Assembly: GCA_002422505.1 (NCBI GenBank)
Contig: DIVX01000015.1
Location: 4,239-14,348, forward strand
Reading direction: 5' to 3'
Length of the DNA: 10,110 nucleotides
Source of the DNA: Desulfovibrio sp. UBA6121
GTDB lineage: Bacteria > Desulfobacterota > Desulfovibrionia > Desulfovibrionales > Desulfovibrionaceae
Of the stretch, positions 1 through 5,246 are shown piece by piece. Made by a program: the position numbers and the translations under genes. The stretch's first letter is position 1; each line of letters begins with the position of its first letter. Under the pieces are notes generated by a model that worked only from the letters and a program-made list of their open reading frames with translations, ran no database searches and had not been told where the DNA came from.

Positions 1-526
1 CAAGAAGATCGCCACCGAGCTGGTGCAGTTCACCAAGAACTACTTCGCCGAGCGCAACATCCCCGTCGAGGTGGCCTTTTCCTGGGGCGCCACCGAGGCC
101 AAGGTTGTGGAGGGCCTGTGCGACGCCATTGTGGAAGTGACCGAGACCGGCACCACCATCCGCGCCCACGGCCTCAAAATCATCAAGGACCTGCTGCTTA
201 CGAACACCCGGCTCATCGCCAACAAGAAGGCCTGGGAAGACCCCTTCAAGCGCGCCAAGATAGAGAAGATGAACCTGCTGCTGCAGGGCGCGCTGAAGGC
301 CGAACGCATGGTGGGCCTCAAAATGAACATGCCCAAGGCCAAGATGGACATGGCCTCCGAGCTGTTGCCCAGCCTGACCTCGCCCACGGTGAGCTCCCTG
401 TCCGATCCGGCTTGGCTGTCGGTTGAGATCGTGGTGGACGAGAGCATCGTGCGCGACCTGATCCCGGAGCTCAAGGCCCTGGGCGCGGAAGGCATCATCG
501 AGTACCCGCTGAACAAGGTCATTTAG
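1..526 (+). CDS. hisG: ATP phosphoribosyltransferase, long form, 3' part
   Basis: This is the C-terminal 174 residues of HisG, which joins ATP and PRPP in the first committed step of histidine synthesis. The open frame enters from the left edge (reading from base 2), so the true start lies outside the window. The PRPP-binding signature DAIVEVTETGTTIRAHGL is visible at 125-178 in this frame. It is followed by a segment typical of HisG (TNTRLIANKKAW). The last ~75 residues (MNMPKAKMDMASELLP, then SPTVSSLSDPAW, then ALGAEGIIEYPLNKVI) match the ACT-like histidine-binding domain found only in the long, self-sufficient form. The enzyme therefore should not need HisZ and should be feedback-inhibited by histidine. 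The frame stops with TAG just before a strong intrinsic terminator, so this is probably the last gene of its transcript. The family assignment is secure; only the 5' part is missing. Confidence 0.95.
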   Translation, partial: KKIATELVQFTKNYFAERNIPVEVAFSWGATEAKVVEGLCDAIVEVTETGTTIRAHGLKIIKDLLLTNTRLIANKKAWEDPFKRAKIEKMNLLLQGALKAERMVGLKMNMPKAKMDMASELLPSLTSPTVSSLSDPAWLSVEIVVDESIVRDLIPELKALGAEGIIEYPLNKVI

Positions 527-536
527 CCGAAACGCA

Positions 537-578
537 ACAGGGCGCTCCACCAACCGGCGGGGCGCCCTGTCTTTTTTC
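537..578 (+). terminator. Intrinsic terminator after hisG
   Basis: A perfect 9-bp stem (acagggcgc at 537-545 with gcgccctgt at 562-570) is followed directly by a run of six T at 572-577. It begins 10 bases after the hisG stop codon. The classic stem plus U-tract geometry makes this a confident rho-independent terminator. Confidence 0.88.
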
Positions 579-618
579 TCTTCATCGCACGCTGGTGCAA
601 AGCACACGGGGGGCGCAC

Positions 619-840
619 ATGTTCAGCAAGGTCGGCCTGCTCATCGCCATTGTGCTGGTGTTCGTGGGCTACCGCTGGGGCAAGCGCAAGGCACAGGAGC
701 GCCTGCACCCCCAGCCGGTGCAAGCCGCTGCGCCTGCCGCCGCCGCGCAAAAGCCGCCCTCCTGGCTCACGGTCAAGGTGCTGCTCATCGTCGTCATCGT
801 GCTCTTGATCATCGCCATTTTCTCAAGCCTGCAACGCTAG
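619..840 (+). CDS. Small protein with two membrane segments, function unknown
   Basis: A 73-residue protein starting at the ATG at 619, behind a G-rich stretch (608-613) that can serve as a ribosome-binding site. A GTG at 595 in the same frame is possible but would add eight residues before the hydrophobic segment. Residues ~5-19 (VGLLIAIVLVFVGY) form one hydrophobic segment. A basic loop (RWGKRKAQER) and an Ala/Pro-rich linker (~35-49) follow. A second, very hydrophobic segment spans ~53-69 (TVKVLLIVVIVLLIIAIF). The basic loop right after segment 1 suggests that the linker faces the cytoplasm, with both ends outside or the ends buried. No catalytic motif is visible and I do not recognise a family. 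The gene sits alone between the hisG terminator and a second hairpin, so it is probably a single-gene unit. Confidence 0.6.
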   Translation: MFSKVGLLIAIVLVFVGYRWGKRKAQERLHPQPVQAAAPAAAAQKPPSWLTVKVLLIVVIVLLIIAIFSSLQR

Positions 841-858
841 CCGCTCCACGCCAAACAC

Positions 859-896
859 GCGAAAAGGGCCGGGAAGGAATCCCCGGCCCTTTTCGC
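859..896. terminator. Bidirectional hairpin terminator
   Basis: A perfect 15-bp inverted repeat (gcgaaaagggccggg at 859-873 with its complement at 882-896) surrounds an 8-base loop. The arms carry AAAA on the left and TTTT on the right, so both strands yield a GC stem closing into a U-rich end. It lies between the convergent small membrane-protein gene (+) and the antitoxin gene (-) and can terminate both. Its core closely resembles the hairpin at 1744-1780. Confidence 0.82.
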
Positions 897-914
897 ATTT
901 CAGGCAGCGGCGCA

Positions 915-1268
915 TCAGCCCTGGCGGGGCAAAAAATGCGTCGGAACCGTTTCCAGAACCCGCGCAAGCTCCTGCGCCTTGCCCTGCGGAATGGGCCGCT
1001 TGTTCTTCTCGTACTCGCTGATGTGGCTCTGCGGAACGCCAATGGCCCGCGCCAGCTCCTTCTGCGTCAGCCCTGCCCTAAGACGAGCGCCATGGAGCAT
1101 CTTTCCGATGCGTTCGCGCTCCGACGAAGGAGGAATGATGACAAGCTCTTCCGTCTTTTCAGGCTGCGGAACAATACGCCCCCCGAACTTCGAGACGATC
1201 CCCGCCAGCAACTCCAGGCAATCGGCAGGAAGCTCAACATATGCAGAAGAAAGCGCTCCAGTATTCAT
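915..1268 (-). CDS. Xre-family antitoxin of a HigBA/RelE-like module
   Basis: A 117-residue DNA-binding protein, the predicted antitoxin and autorepressor of the toxin gene just upstream. The C-terminal half is a helix-turn-helix of the Xre/Cro type. It runs about residues 60-106, with LRAGLTQKELARAIGV forming the first helices and VPQSHISEYEKNKR the recognition region. The N-terminal half (residues ~10-48, with ELPADCLELLAGIV and GGRIVPQPEKTEELVIIP) has no DNA-binding look. It is the likely toxin-binding part, though this is inference. The start at 1268 is backed by a GAGAGG ribosome-binding site (1273-1278), five bases upstream. The toxin stop codon lies 44 bases upstream, consistent with a two-gene operon in toxin-first order, the order usual for HigBA. 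Transcription then runs into the hairpin at 859-896. It could also be a stand-alone regulator, but the neighbour argues against that. Confidence 0.82.
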   Translation of the reverse strand: MNTGALSSAYVELPADCLELLAGIVSKFGGRIVPQPEKTEELVIIPPSSERERIGKMLHGARLRAGLTQKELARAIGVPQSHISEYEKNKRPIPQGKAQELARVLETVPTHFLPRQG

Positions 1269-1312
1269 AATGCCTCTCGAATGTTATGTTCAATCGTATT
1301 CCAAAATCCATA

Positions 1313-1630
1313 TCAATACGGTGCTTTTTCTCTTGAACCTATATAAATGAATTCACAAACAATTCTTGTTTTCTCCACAACTCTTTTCCAAATCGCTACA
1401 CATTTGCGGTTCAGGTGGCAATGCAATGCATTTACCCCGCTCGTCAACCGCACTTCTCCAAAACTTTTCCAGCCGCGGGCAAAAGGCAGTCCTCCCGTAT
1501 CGCGCAAATCTTGCTCAAGAAACTCAAGAACTGGCAAAATTGTTTTAGATTGCTTGAGCCGCATTCGAAAGGCAGACTTTGTATAAGCAATCACAACATC
1601 GCGTGGCCCACCGGACTCACCTTTCTCCAT
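1313..1630 (-). CDS. RelE/HigB-like toxin, probable mRNA interferase
   Basis: A 105-residue basic protein encoded first in a toxin-antitoxin pair. The C-terminal half reads like the RelE/HigB fold. It has a strand-rich core with SGVNALHCHLNRKCVAIWKR (residues 64-83), then RIVCEFIYIGSREKAPY (89-105), close to the conserved end seen in RelE-type proteins annotated as phage-derived or translational-repressor toxins. The N-terminal part (ILPVLEFLEQDLRDTG) is helical and amphipathic. By family analogy it would cleave mRNA on the ribosome, but I cannot point to a proven catalytic triad, so the activity is inferred. The ATG at 1630 has an AGGGAG ribosome-binding site just upstream (1635-1640). The gene and its leader are clearly richer in A and T than all neighbours, a sign of horizontal transfer. 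The length is normal and no frameshift is seen, so the gene looks intact. Confidence 0.72.
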   Translation of the reverse strand: MEKGESGGPRDVVIAYTKSAFRMRLKQSKTILPVLEFLEQDLRDTGGLPFARGWKSFGEVRLTSGVNALHCHLNRKCVAIWKRVVEKTRIVCEFIYIGSREKAPY

Positions 1631-1686
1631 ACAGCTCCCTTTGTTTCAAACATAGAGGCCACGGCTGAGACAACCCAAACCCGGCT

Positions 1687-1718
1687 TGGTATATATACCA
1701 TCAATCGGTGACAGGCAA
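1687..1718 (-). promoter_or_regulatory. Probable promoter and operator of the toxin-antitoxin operon
   Basis: Read on the minus strand, TTGCCT (1713-1718) and TATATA (1690-1695) are spaced by 17 bases. Each matches four of six bases of the sigma-70 consensus. The -10 box lies inside a perfect 14-bp palindrome, TGGTATATATACCA, at 1687-1700. The centre of that palindrome is about 63 bases before the toxin start. A dyad over the -10 box is the arrangement expected for autorepression by a dimeric Xre antitoxin. The palindrome is directly visible; its role as operator is inferred. Confidence 0.6.
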
Positions 1719-1743
1719 GGTTTTTTGTTGAGATATTTGCGCG

Positions 1744-1780
1744 CAAAAAGGGCCGAGGGTATTTCCCCCGGCCCTTTTTG
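1744..1780 (-). terminator. Terminator of the cyclo-ligase/pgeF operon
   Basis: The arms caaaaagggccg (1744-1755) and cggccctttttg (1769-1780) pair over 12 bp. After one A-C mismatch they continue for three more G-C pairs, leaving a loop of about six bases. On the minus strand the hairpin is followed within its own arm by five T, so it can stop the operon whose last gene ends at 1830. It is symmetrical enough to act in both directions, and it lies just upstream of the toxin promoter, which it would insulate. Confidence 0.8.
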
Positions 1781-1829
1781 TTACGGCTTGAAACAACGGC
1801 CCGCCGATGGCGGCAGGGGGAAAAGCGCC

Positions 1830-2159
1830 CTACTCGGCCAGAGCGGCCAGCCGCCTGCCCACCACATGCAGGCGGATGTTCTTGGATTCGCGTATGCCGC
1901 CCAAGGCGCGGAAGCCCTCCGGGGTGCGCTCGGTCACTTCAAGGTCCAGGTTGATGCTGTCGAGGGCGCCGAAGGAGGGGTATTTCTCGCCGCCCAGGTG
2001 CAGAATCTCCACGGTGAGCCGCCCTGCCCCGGCCTGAAGGCCGCGAAACACATGCGTTTCATTGGCCCCGTGCACACCGCAGGCATCAAAGACGACGATG
2101 CCCTCGCCTACCGTGGCCAGGCTGGACTGAAACGTCACAAGATAGATGCCCTGCAGCAT
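1830..2159 (-). CDS. Small GrlR-like protein
   Basis: A 109-residue protein, last gene of the minus-strand operon. The N-terminus (MLQGIYLVTFQSS, then VGEGIVVFDACGVHGANE, then a phenylalanine/glycine step) follows the pattern of the GrlR family. These are small beta-barrel proteins first known as negative regulators of type III secretion in attaching-and-effacing enterobacteria. The rest (TVEILHLGGEKYPSFGALDSINLDLEV) fits alternating strands of a barrel. I chose the ATG at 2159 because GAGG lies seven bases upstream and family members begin right at this motif. An ATG at 2177 would add six residues (MERGLT) with a poorer ribosome-binding site. No type III secretion gene is visible nearby, so a role in that system is not supported here. 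The family call rests on pattern recognition alone. The gene begins 78 bases after the pgeF stop and ends before a hairpin terminator. Confidence 0.6.
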   Translation of the reverse strand: MLQGIYLVTFQSSLATVGEGIVVFDACGVHGANETHVFRGLQAGAGRLTVEILHLGGEKYPSFGALDSINLDLEVTERTPEGFRALGGIRESKNIRLHVVGRRLAALAE

Positions 2160-2237
2160 GGTCAGACCTCGCTCCATTGGGGGTTTCCCCAGCTCCTACG
2201 CGTAAAAGTGGCGCGTGGGAAGCCTCGCGGAGAAGAA

Positions 2238-3053
2238 TCATCCTGGGAGGGCGCTGATCCAGATCAAGGACAGCATGCGCCCCGTAACGCGGGCGGCCCG
2301 GTACGAGAAGAACTCCTGCGGGTGCGAGCGCGTGCAGCGGTCGATGCCGAAGATGCGCTCCGGCTTGAGCCCGGCGGTTTCCAGCTGAGAGCGCGTCAGC
2401 CGCCACAAGTCCACGGTGTCGGCCTTGCGGTTGAAAAAGGGCAAGAACTCCTGGCCGAACTCCTGGGCGAAGTGCAGAAACTGCGCCTGCTCCGGTCCCA
2501 GGCTGGGCCCGCGCACGGCGTAAAGCTCCTCCGGGCGGCAGGCATGCTGCGCGCACAGGCGCGCCACGGCGCTGCCCGGCAGGTTCAGCACATTGCCGCG
2601 CCAGCCCACATGCAGGGCGGCCACGAAGCGCCCGCTCTCGTGCGCCAGCAGCACGGGCTGGCAGTCCGCCGTCTTGATGCACAGCGCCAGGCCGGGCCGG
2701 GCCGTGGCCAGGGCGTCGCCCTCCAGGCTGGCGCCCGCGCTGGCAAAGGCCTCCAAAGGCGTGGCCGCAGGCTCCAGGTGCAGCACGTCGCCGTGCACCT
2801 GCTTAAGCTCGCACAGCTGCCGCAGGCCCAGGCTTTCCGCCAGGGCGCGGCGGTTGGCCGCCACCTGCGCGGGCGCGTCGCCCACGTCGAAAGACAGATT
2901 GGCCCCGTCGTACGGCGGCAGGCTGCCGCCCCCCCGGCGCGTGGTGAACACGCACGAAACGCCCTCAAGGCCGGGAAAGCAAAAGGGGATGGTCCCGATG
3001 GCGGCTTCCGCCGGGGAAAGCGCCTGCGGCGAAAGGGGCCCTAGCGGAACCAT
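2238..3053 (-). CDS. pgeF: Peptidoglycan editing factor PgeF (YfiH/laccase-domain family)
   Basis: A 271-residue member of the multicopper-oxidase-like PgeF/YfiH family. In E. coli the protein keeps wrongly built muropeptide precursors (for example L-Ser in place of L-Ala) out of the cell wall. Related proteins also act on purine nucleosides. The metal-site motifs are all present in order: KQVHGDVLHL (His87), KTADCQPVLL (Cys131), and ALHVGWRG (His148). RGPSLGPEQ at 181-189 and a C-terminal CTRSHPQEFFSYRA (240-253) also fit the family. One small departure is that the usual cysteine/tyrosine pair after the GPSIGP motif is replaced by EQAQF. The start at 3053 overlaps the end of the upstream cyclo-ligase gene by 13 bases, which implies translational coupling. 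An ATG at 3074 would add seven residues. No signal peptide is present, so it is cytoplasmic. Confidence 0.93.
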   Translation of the reverse strand: MVPLGPLSPQALSPAEAAIGTIPFCFPGLEGVSCVFTTRRGGGSLPPYDGANLSFDVGDAPAQVAANRRALAESLGLRQLCELKQVHGDVLHLEPAATPLEAFASAGASLEGDALATARPGLALCIKTADCQPVLLAHESGRFVAALHVGWRGNVLNLPGSAVARLCAQHACRPEELYAVRGPSLGPEQAQFLHFAQEFGQEFLPFFNRKADTVDLWRLTRSQLETAGLKPERIFGIDRCTRSHPQEFFSYRAARVTGRMLSLIWISALPG

Positions 3054-3640
3054 TTCAGCTCGCGTTCGGTGCATACGGCCTGCACAGGCTCGTCCCAGGC
3101 GTTGGTGGGCAGCACCGGCAAGCGCTGGAAATCGTAGCACAGGCCGATGGTCACAGCCTCGTCCATCTCCGGTTTGGCCAGCAGACGGTCGTAATAGCCG
3201 CCGCCAAAGCCCAGGCGATAGCCGTGGGAGTCGAAGGCCACGGCGGGCACCAGCACCAGGTCCGGCACAAAGGGCTCGCCGGAGTCCTCGCAGGTGGCGC
3301 AGCAGGCCGCAGGCTCCATGATGTTGAAGGAGCCCGTGGACAGGTCCTCCTCGCAGGTGCAGGCGCACAGGTCCATGAAGCCGGGCTGGTCCGGCCTGCA
3401 GCGCGGCAGCAGGGCAATGGCCCCGCGTTGCCACAGCTCCGCCAGCAGCGGCCGGGTGTCCACCTCGTTCTTAATGGGCCAGTAAAGCAGCACGGACCAG
3501 GCGTTCTTCCACTCGGACAGAGCCCGGAGCCGCTCGGCCACGGCCAGGCTGGCCTTTTGCACCTCCGCCGGGGAAAGCGCCATGCGCTGCTCCACCAGCA
3601 ATTTTCGCAGACGGTCTTTTTCCAGACTCGCTTCGTTCAT
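3041..3640 (-). CDS. fau: 5-formyltetrahydrofolate cyclo-ligase
   Basis: A 199-residue enzyme (YgfA/Fau, MTHFS family) that uses ATP to turn 5-formyl-THF into 5,10-methenyl-THF. It thereby returns a dead-end folate to the one-carbon pool. The N-terminal helix (LEKDRLRKLLVEQRMALSP) and the signature AFDSHGYRLGFGGGYYDRLL (residues 135-154), which forms the nucleotide-binding part, are typical. YWPIKNEVDTRPLL at 53-66 matches the folate-site region. The length is normal. Unusual are seven cysteines within 37 residues (81, 92, 94, 96, 113, 114, 117) in the region between the two halves, where the family normally has none in such density. The start at 3640 has AGGGGGT upstream. Codon and base use match the neighbours. 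It is the first gene of an operon with pgeF and the GrlR-like gene. Confidence 0.93.
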   Translation of the reverse strand: MNEASLEKDRLRKLLVEQRMALSPAEVQKASLAVAERLRALSEWKNAWSVLLYWPIKNEVDTRPLLAELWQRGAIALLPRCRPDQPGFMDLCACTCEEDLSTGSFNIMEPAACCATCEDSGEPFVPDLVLVPAVAFDSHGYRLGFGGGYYDRLLAKPEMDEAVTIGLCYDFQRLPVLPTNAWDEPVQAVCTERELKWFR

Positions 3641-3821
3641 CCCCACCCCCTGAAACGTTGAATTTAGGGCGCCCCCGCACCCTTTGCGCACGGATTTTGT
3701 GTATGCTATGACCGCCCCGAATGGAAGTGAAATCATCCGCCCCCGGCGGGCGGCAAACGTATGATTCTCCAATAGCTGCGGGCGTATGCCCACAATCAGG
3801 CAACCCGGAGGAGACAAGCGC
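3641..3821. promoter_or_regulatory. Divergent promoter region
   Basis: This 181-base gap separates the cyclo-ligase operon (-) from the phosphoesterase operon (+) and must hold both promoters. On the minus strand TTCACT and TAGCAT are spaced by 17 bases (about 3710-3738), each with four of six consensus matches, a weak candidate. An inverted repeat lies at 3731-3766: outer arms aatcat/atgatt enclose a 6-bp stem ccgccc/gggcgg. A strong ribosome-binding site, ggaggag at 3807-3813, serves the plus-strand gene. No confident plus-strand promoter was found. Confidence 0.4.
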
Positions 3822-4490
3822 ATGCACTGGATAGTGGTGGGCGACGTGCACCAGAACGCCGAGGCCTTGGCGCGCATTCCCGGCGTGGGCCAGGCCCAGG
3901 CGCTGATCATCTCCGGCGACATGACCAACCGGGGCGGGGCCAGGCAGGCCCAAAGCGTGCTTGAGGCCGCCCTGCGCGCCAATCCGCACGTGCTGGCCCA
4001 GGTGGGTAACATGGACGAGGCCGGCGTGGACGCGCACCTTTCCGGCCTGGGGGTAAACATCCACCGCCGGGCGGTGCTGCTGGCCCCCGGTCTTGCGCTC
4101 ATGGGCGTGGGCTGGTCCACGCCGACGCCCTTCGGCACGCCCAGCGAGGCCAGCGAGACCGACATGGCCGCCTGGCTGGCCGAGACCCACGCCAAGGCCC
4201 TGGCCCTGGCTGGTCCGGGCGGGCGCGTGCTGGCCGTCATCCACACAGCCCCCCACGGCAGCGGCCTGGACTGCCTGCCAAACGGCGCAAGCGTGGGCAG
4301 CACCGCCGTGCGCGCCTTTCTGGACGCCGCCCAGCCGGAAATCTGCGTCTGCGGGCACATCCACGAGGGCCGCGGCGAAACGCGCCTGGGCCGCTGCCAC
4401 GTGCTGAACCCCGGCCTGAGCGCCGAGGGCGGCTTTGTGCGCGTGCTGCTGGAAAACGGCCAGCTTTCCGCCCGGCTGGAGCAGGCCTAG
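3822..4490 (+). CDS. Calcineurin-like metallophosphoesterase
   Basis: A 222-residue cytoplasmic phosphoesterase with a two-metal site. The five blocks of the family are present in order: GDVH (Asp8, His10), ISGDMTNRGG (Asp33), GNMDE (Asn63, Asp65), HTAPHG (His141), and CGHIHEGRG (His179, His181). The substrate cannot be read from the sequence. Small bacterial members act on cyclic nucleotides, phosphodiesters or phosphoproteins. The third block is GNMD where many relatives have GNHD; GN-x-D occurs in the YfcE/phosphodiesterase branch, so activity is still expected. The start at 3822 is set by the strong site ggaggag, eight bases upstream. An upstream ATG at 3786 would add twelve unrelated residues. 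The TAG stop overlaps the GTG start of rlmH by one base, so the two are probably translated together. Confidence 0.88.
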   Translation: MHWIVVGDVHQNAEALARIPGVGQAQALIISGDMTNRGGARQAQSVLEAALRANPHVLAQVGNMDEAGVDAHLSGLGVNIHRRAVLLAPGLALMGVGWSTPTPFGTPSEASETDMAAWLAETHAKALALAGPGGRVLAVIHTAPHGSGLDCLPNGASVGSTAVRAFLDAAQPEICVCGHIHEGRGETRLGRCHVLNPGLSAEGGFVRVLLENGQLSARLEQA

Positions 4491-4969
4491 TGGCTGCGGG
4501 GCTGGGCTGCCTGTTCGTGGGCAAGTGCCGCGAGGCCTGCCTGCGCGAGGCGGCGGAGCTTTACGCCCTCAAGCTCTCGCGCCTGGCGCGCTGCGAGGTG
4601 CTCACCGTGAAGGACGCCCCGGCAGCCTGCCCGCCAGCGGAGAAGTCCCTGCGCGAGGGGCGCGACCTGCTCTCCCGCCTGGCCCCCGGCGCGGTGCCGG
4701 TGATTCTGGACGAGCGCGGCGAAACCTGGTCCAGCCGGGAGCTGGCGGCGAAGCTGAAAGCCTGGGAAGACGCGGCGCGCACGCCCTGGTTCATAGTGGG
4801 CGGGGCCTTCGGCCTGTCCGAGGAAGTGCGCGAACGCGCGCGCTCAGGCGGGGCCATGTTCTCGCTGGGGCGCATCACCCTGCCGCACGAGCTGGCCCGC
4901 GTGGTGCTCCTGGAGCAGCTCTACCGCGCAGCCAGCATCAACAAGGGCCTGCCCTACCATCACGACTGA
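4490..4969 (+). CDS. rlmH: 23S rRNA pseudouridine-1915 N3-methyltransferase
   Basis: A 159-residue SPOUT-class enzyme that methylates pseudouridine 1915 in helix 69 of 23S rRNA on the assembled ribosome, using S-adenosylmethionine. The C-terminal part holds the knot: WFIVGGAFGLS (100-110) is the cofactor-binding glycine motif. SLGRITLPHELARVVLLEQL (125-144) and the terminal GLPYHHD (153-159) are the conserved end. The length agrees with the family (about 155). Translation starts at a GTG that shares its G with the stop codon of the phosphoesterase gene. GGAG at 4478-4481 gives a proper ribosome-binding site eight bases upstream. The nearest match to the usual KLR-type N-terminus is CLFVGKCREACL. 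It is cytoplasmic and functional by all visible signs. Confidence 0.95.
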   Translation: MAAGLGCLFVGKCREACLREAAELYALKLSRLARCEVLTVKDAPAACPPAEKSLREGRDLLSRLAPGAVPVILDERGETWSSRELAAKLKAWEDAARTPWFIVGGAFGLSEEVRERARSGGAMFSLGRITLPHELARVVLLEQLYRAASINKGLPYHHD

Positions 4970-4976
4970 AACGCCA

Positions 4977-5006
4977 GCGCCGGGCCGGTGCGATTCCGGC
5001 CCGCGC
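4977..5006 (+). other. Intercistronic hairpin after rlmH
   Basis: The arms gcgccgggccgg (4977-4988) and ccggcccgcgc (4996-5006) pair with a single bulged base around a 7-base loop. No T-run follows, so it is unlikely to be a full terminator. It may shield the rlmH mRNA end or cause partial termination before the small gene at 5028. Confidence 0.5.
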
Positions 5007-5027
5007 CAACGGCACGAGGAAACGCCC

Positions 5028-5246
5028 ATGCTCGACCCCGCCCACCTGGACAAACTCGCGGAATATTTCGCCTCCGGCGATTTGGCCTTTGACTTCGAGC
5101 ACGGGGACGAGGCGCGGCGGCAAGCCATCCTCGAATACCTGGAAAAGCTCATGGATCTGGCCGATCAGGCCGACGAGCTGGCCACCAAGCTGATCTTCAA
5201 GGGCGGGCTGCTTCAGGGCCTGGCGCAAACAAGCGACCAGAAATAG
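5028..5246 (+). CDS. Small acidic protein, function unknown
   Basis: A 72-residue, acidic, soluble protein. It starts at the ATG at 5028 with GAGGA (5016-5020) seven bases upstream. Residues ~24-62 (HGDEARRQAILEYLEKLMDLADQADELATKL) look like one or two amphipathic helices. No cysteines, membrane segment or known motif are visible, and I do not recognise the family. It is the third gene of the phosphoesterase-rlmH transcript, 58 bases after rlmH, with a hairpin in that gap. Its last 11 codons overlap the last 11 codons of rsmG on the other strand (5213-5246), so the two operons collide tail to tail without a terminator between them. Good ribosome-binding site and codon use support a real gene. 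Confidence 0.68.
   Translation: MLDPAHLDKLAEYFASGDLAFDFEHGDEARRQAILEYLEKLMDLADQADELATKLIFKGGLLQGLAQTSDQK

Noticed and set aside
1269..1312. Separate promoter for the antitoxin between the two module genes
   Set aside because: The stretch is AT-rich but no pair of hexamers with proper spacing was found; the shared upstream promoter suffices.
1686..3044. Open frame of 452 codons opposite pgeF and the GrlR-like gene
   Set aside because: Its translation is compositionally biased (Gln/Ala/Arg/Gly-rich) and it runs through a terminator hairpin. The opposite strand encodes full PgeF motifs.
3054..3434. Upstream extension of pgeF to a start near 3434 on the minus strand
   Set aside because: The extra 127 residues lie within the cyclo-ligase gene in another frame and are Arg/Leu/Gly-rich. 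The family begins near the ATG at 3053.
3641..3821. 6S RNA gene (ssrS), often found upstream of ygfA/fau
   Set aside because: The gap is about the right size. However, I could not fold it into the long hairpin with a central bubble on the cyclo-ligase strand, and part of it holds the ribosome-binding site of the divergent gene. An Rfam 6S search would decide.
3641..4360. Upstream extension of the cyclo-ligase gene on the minus strand
   Set aside because: The extension runs opposite the phosphoesterase gene and is Ala/Pro/Ser-rich without motifs. The ATG at 3640 has a ribosome-binding site and gives the normal family length.
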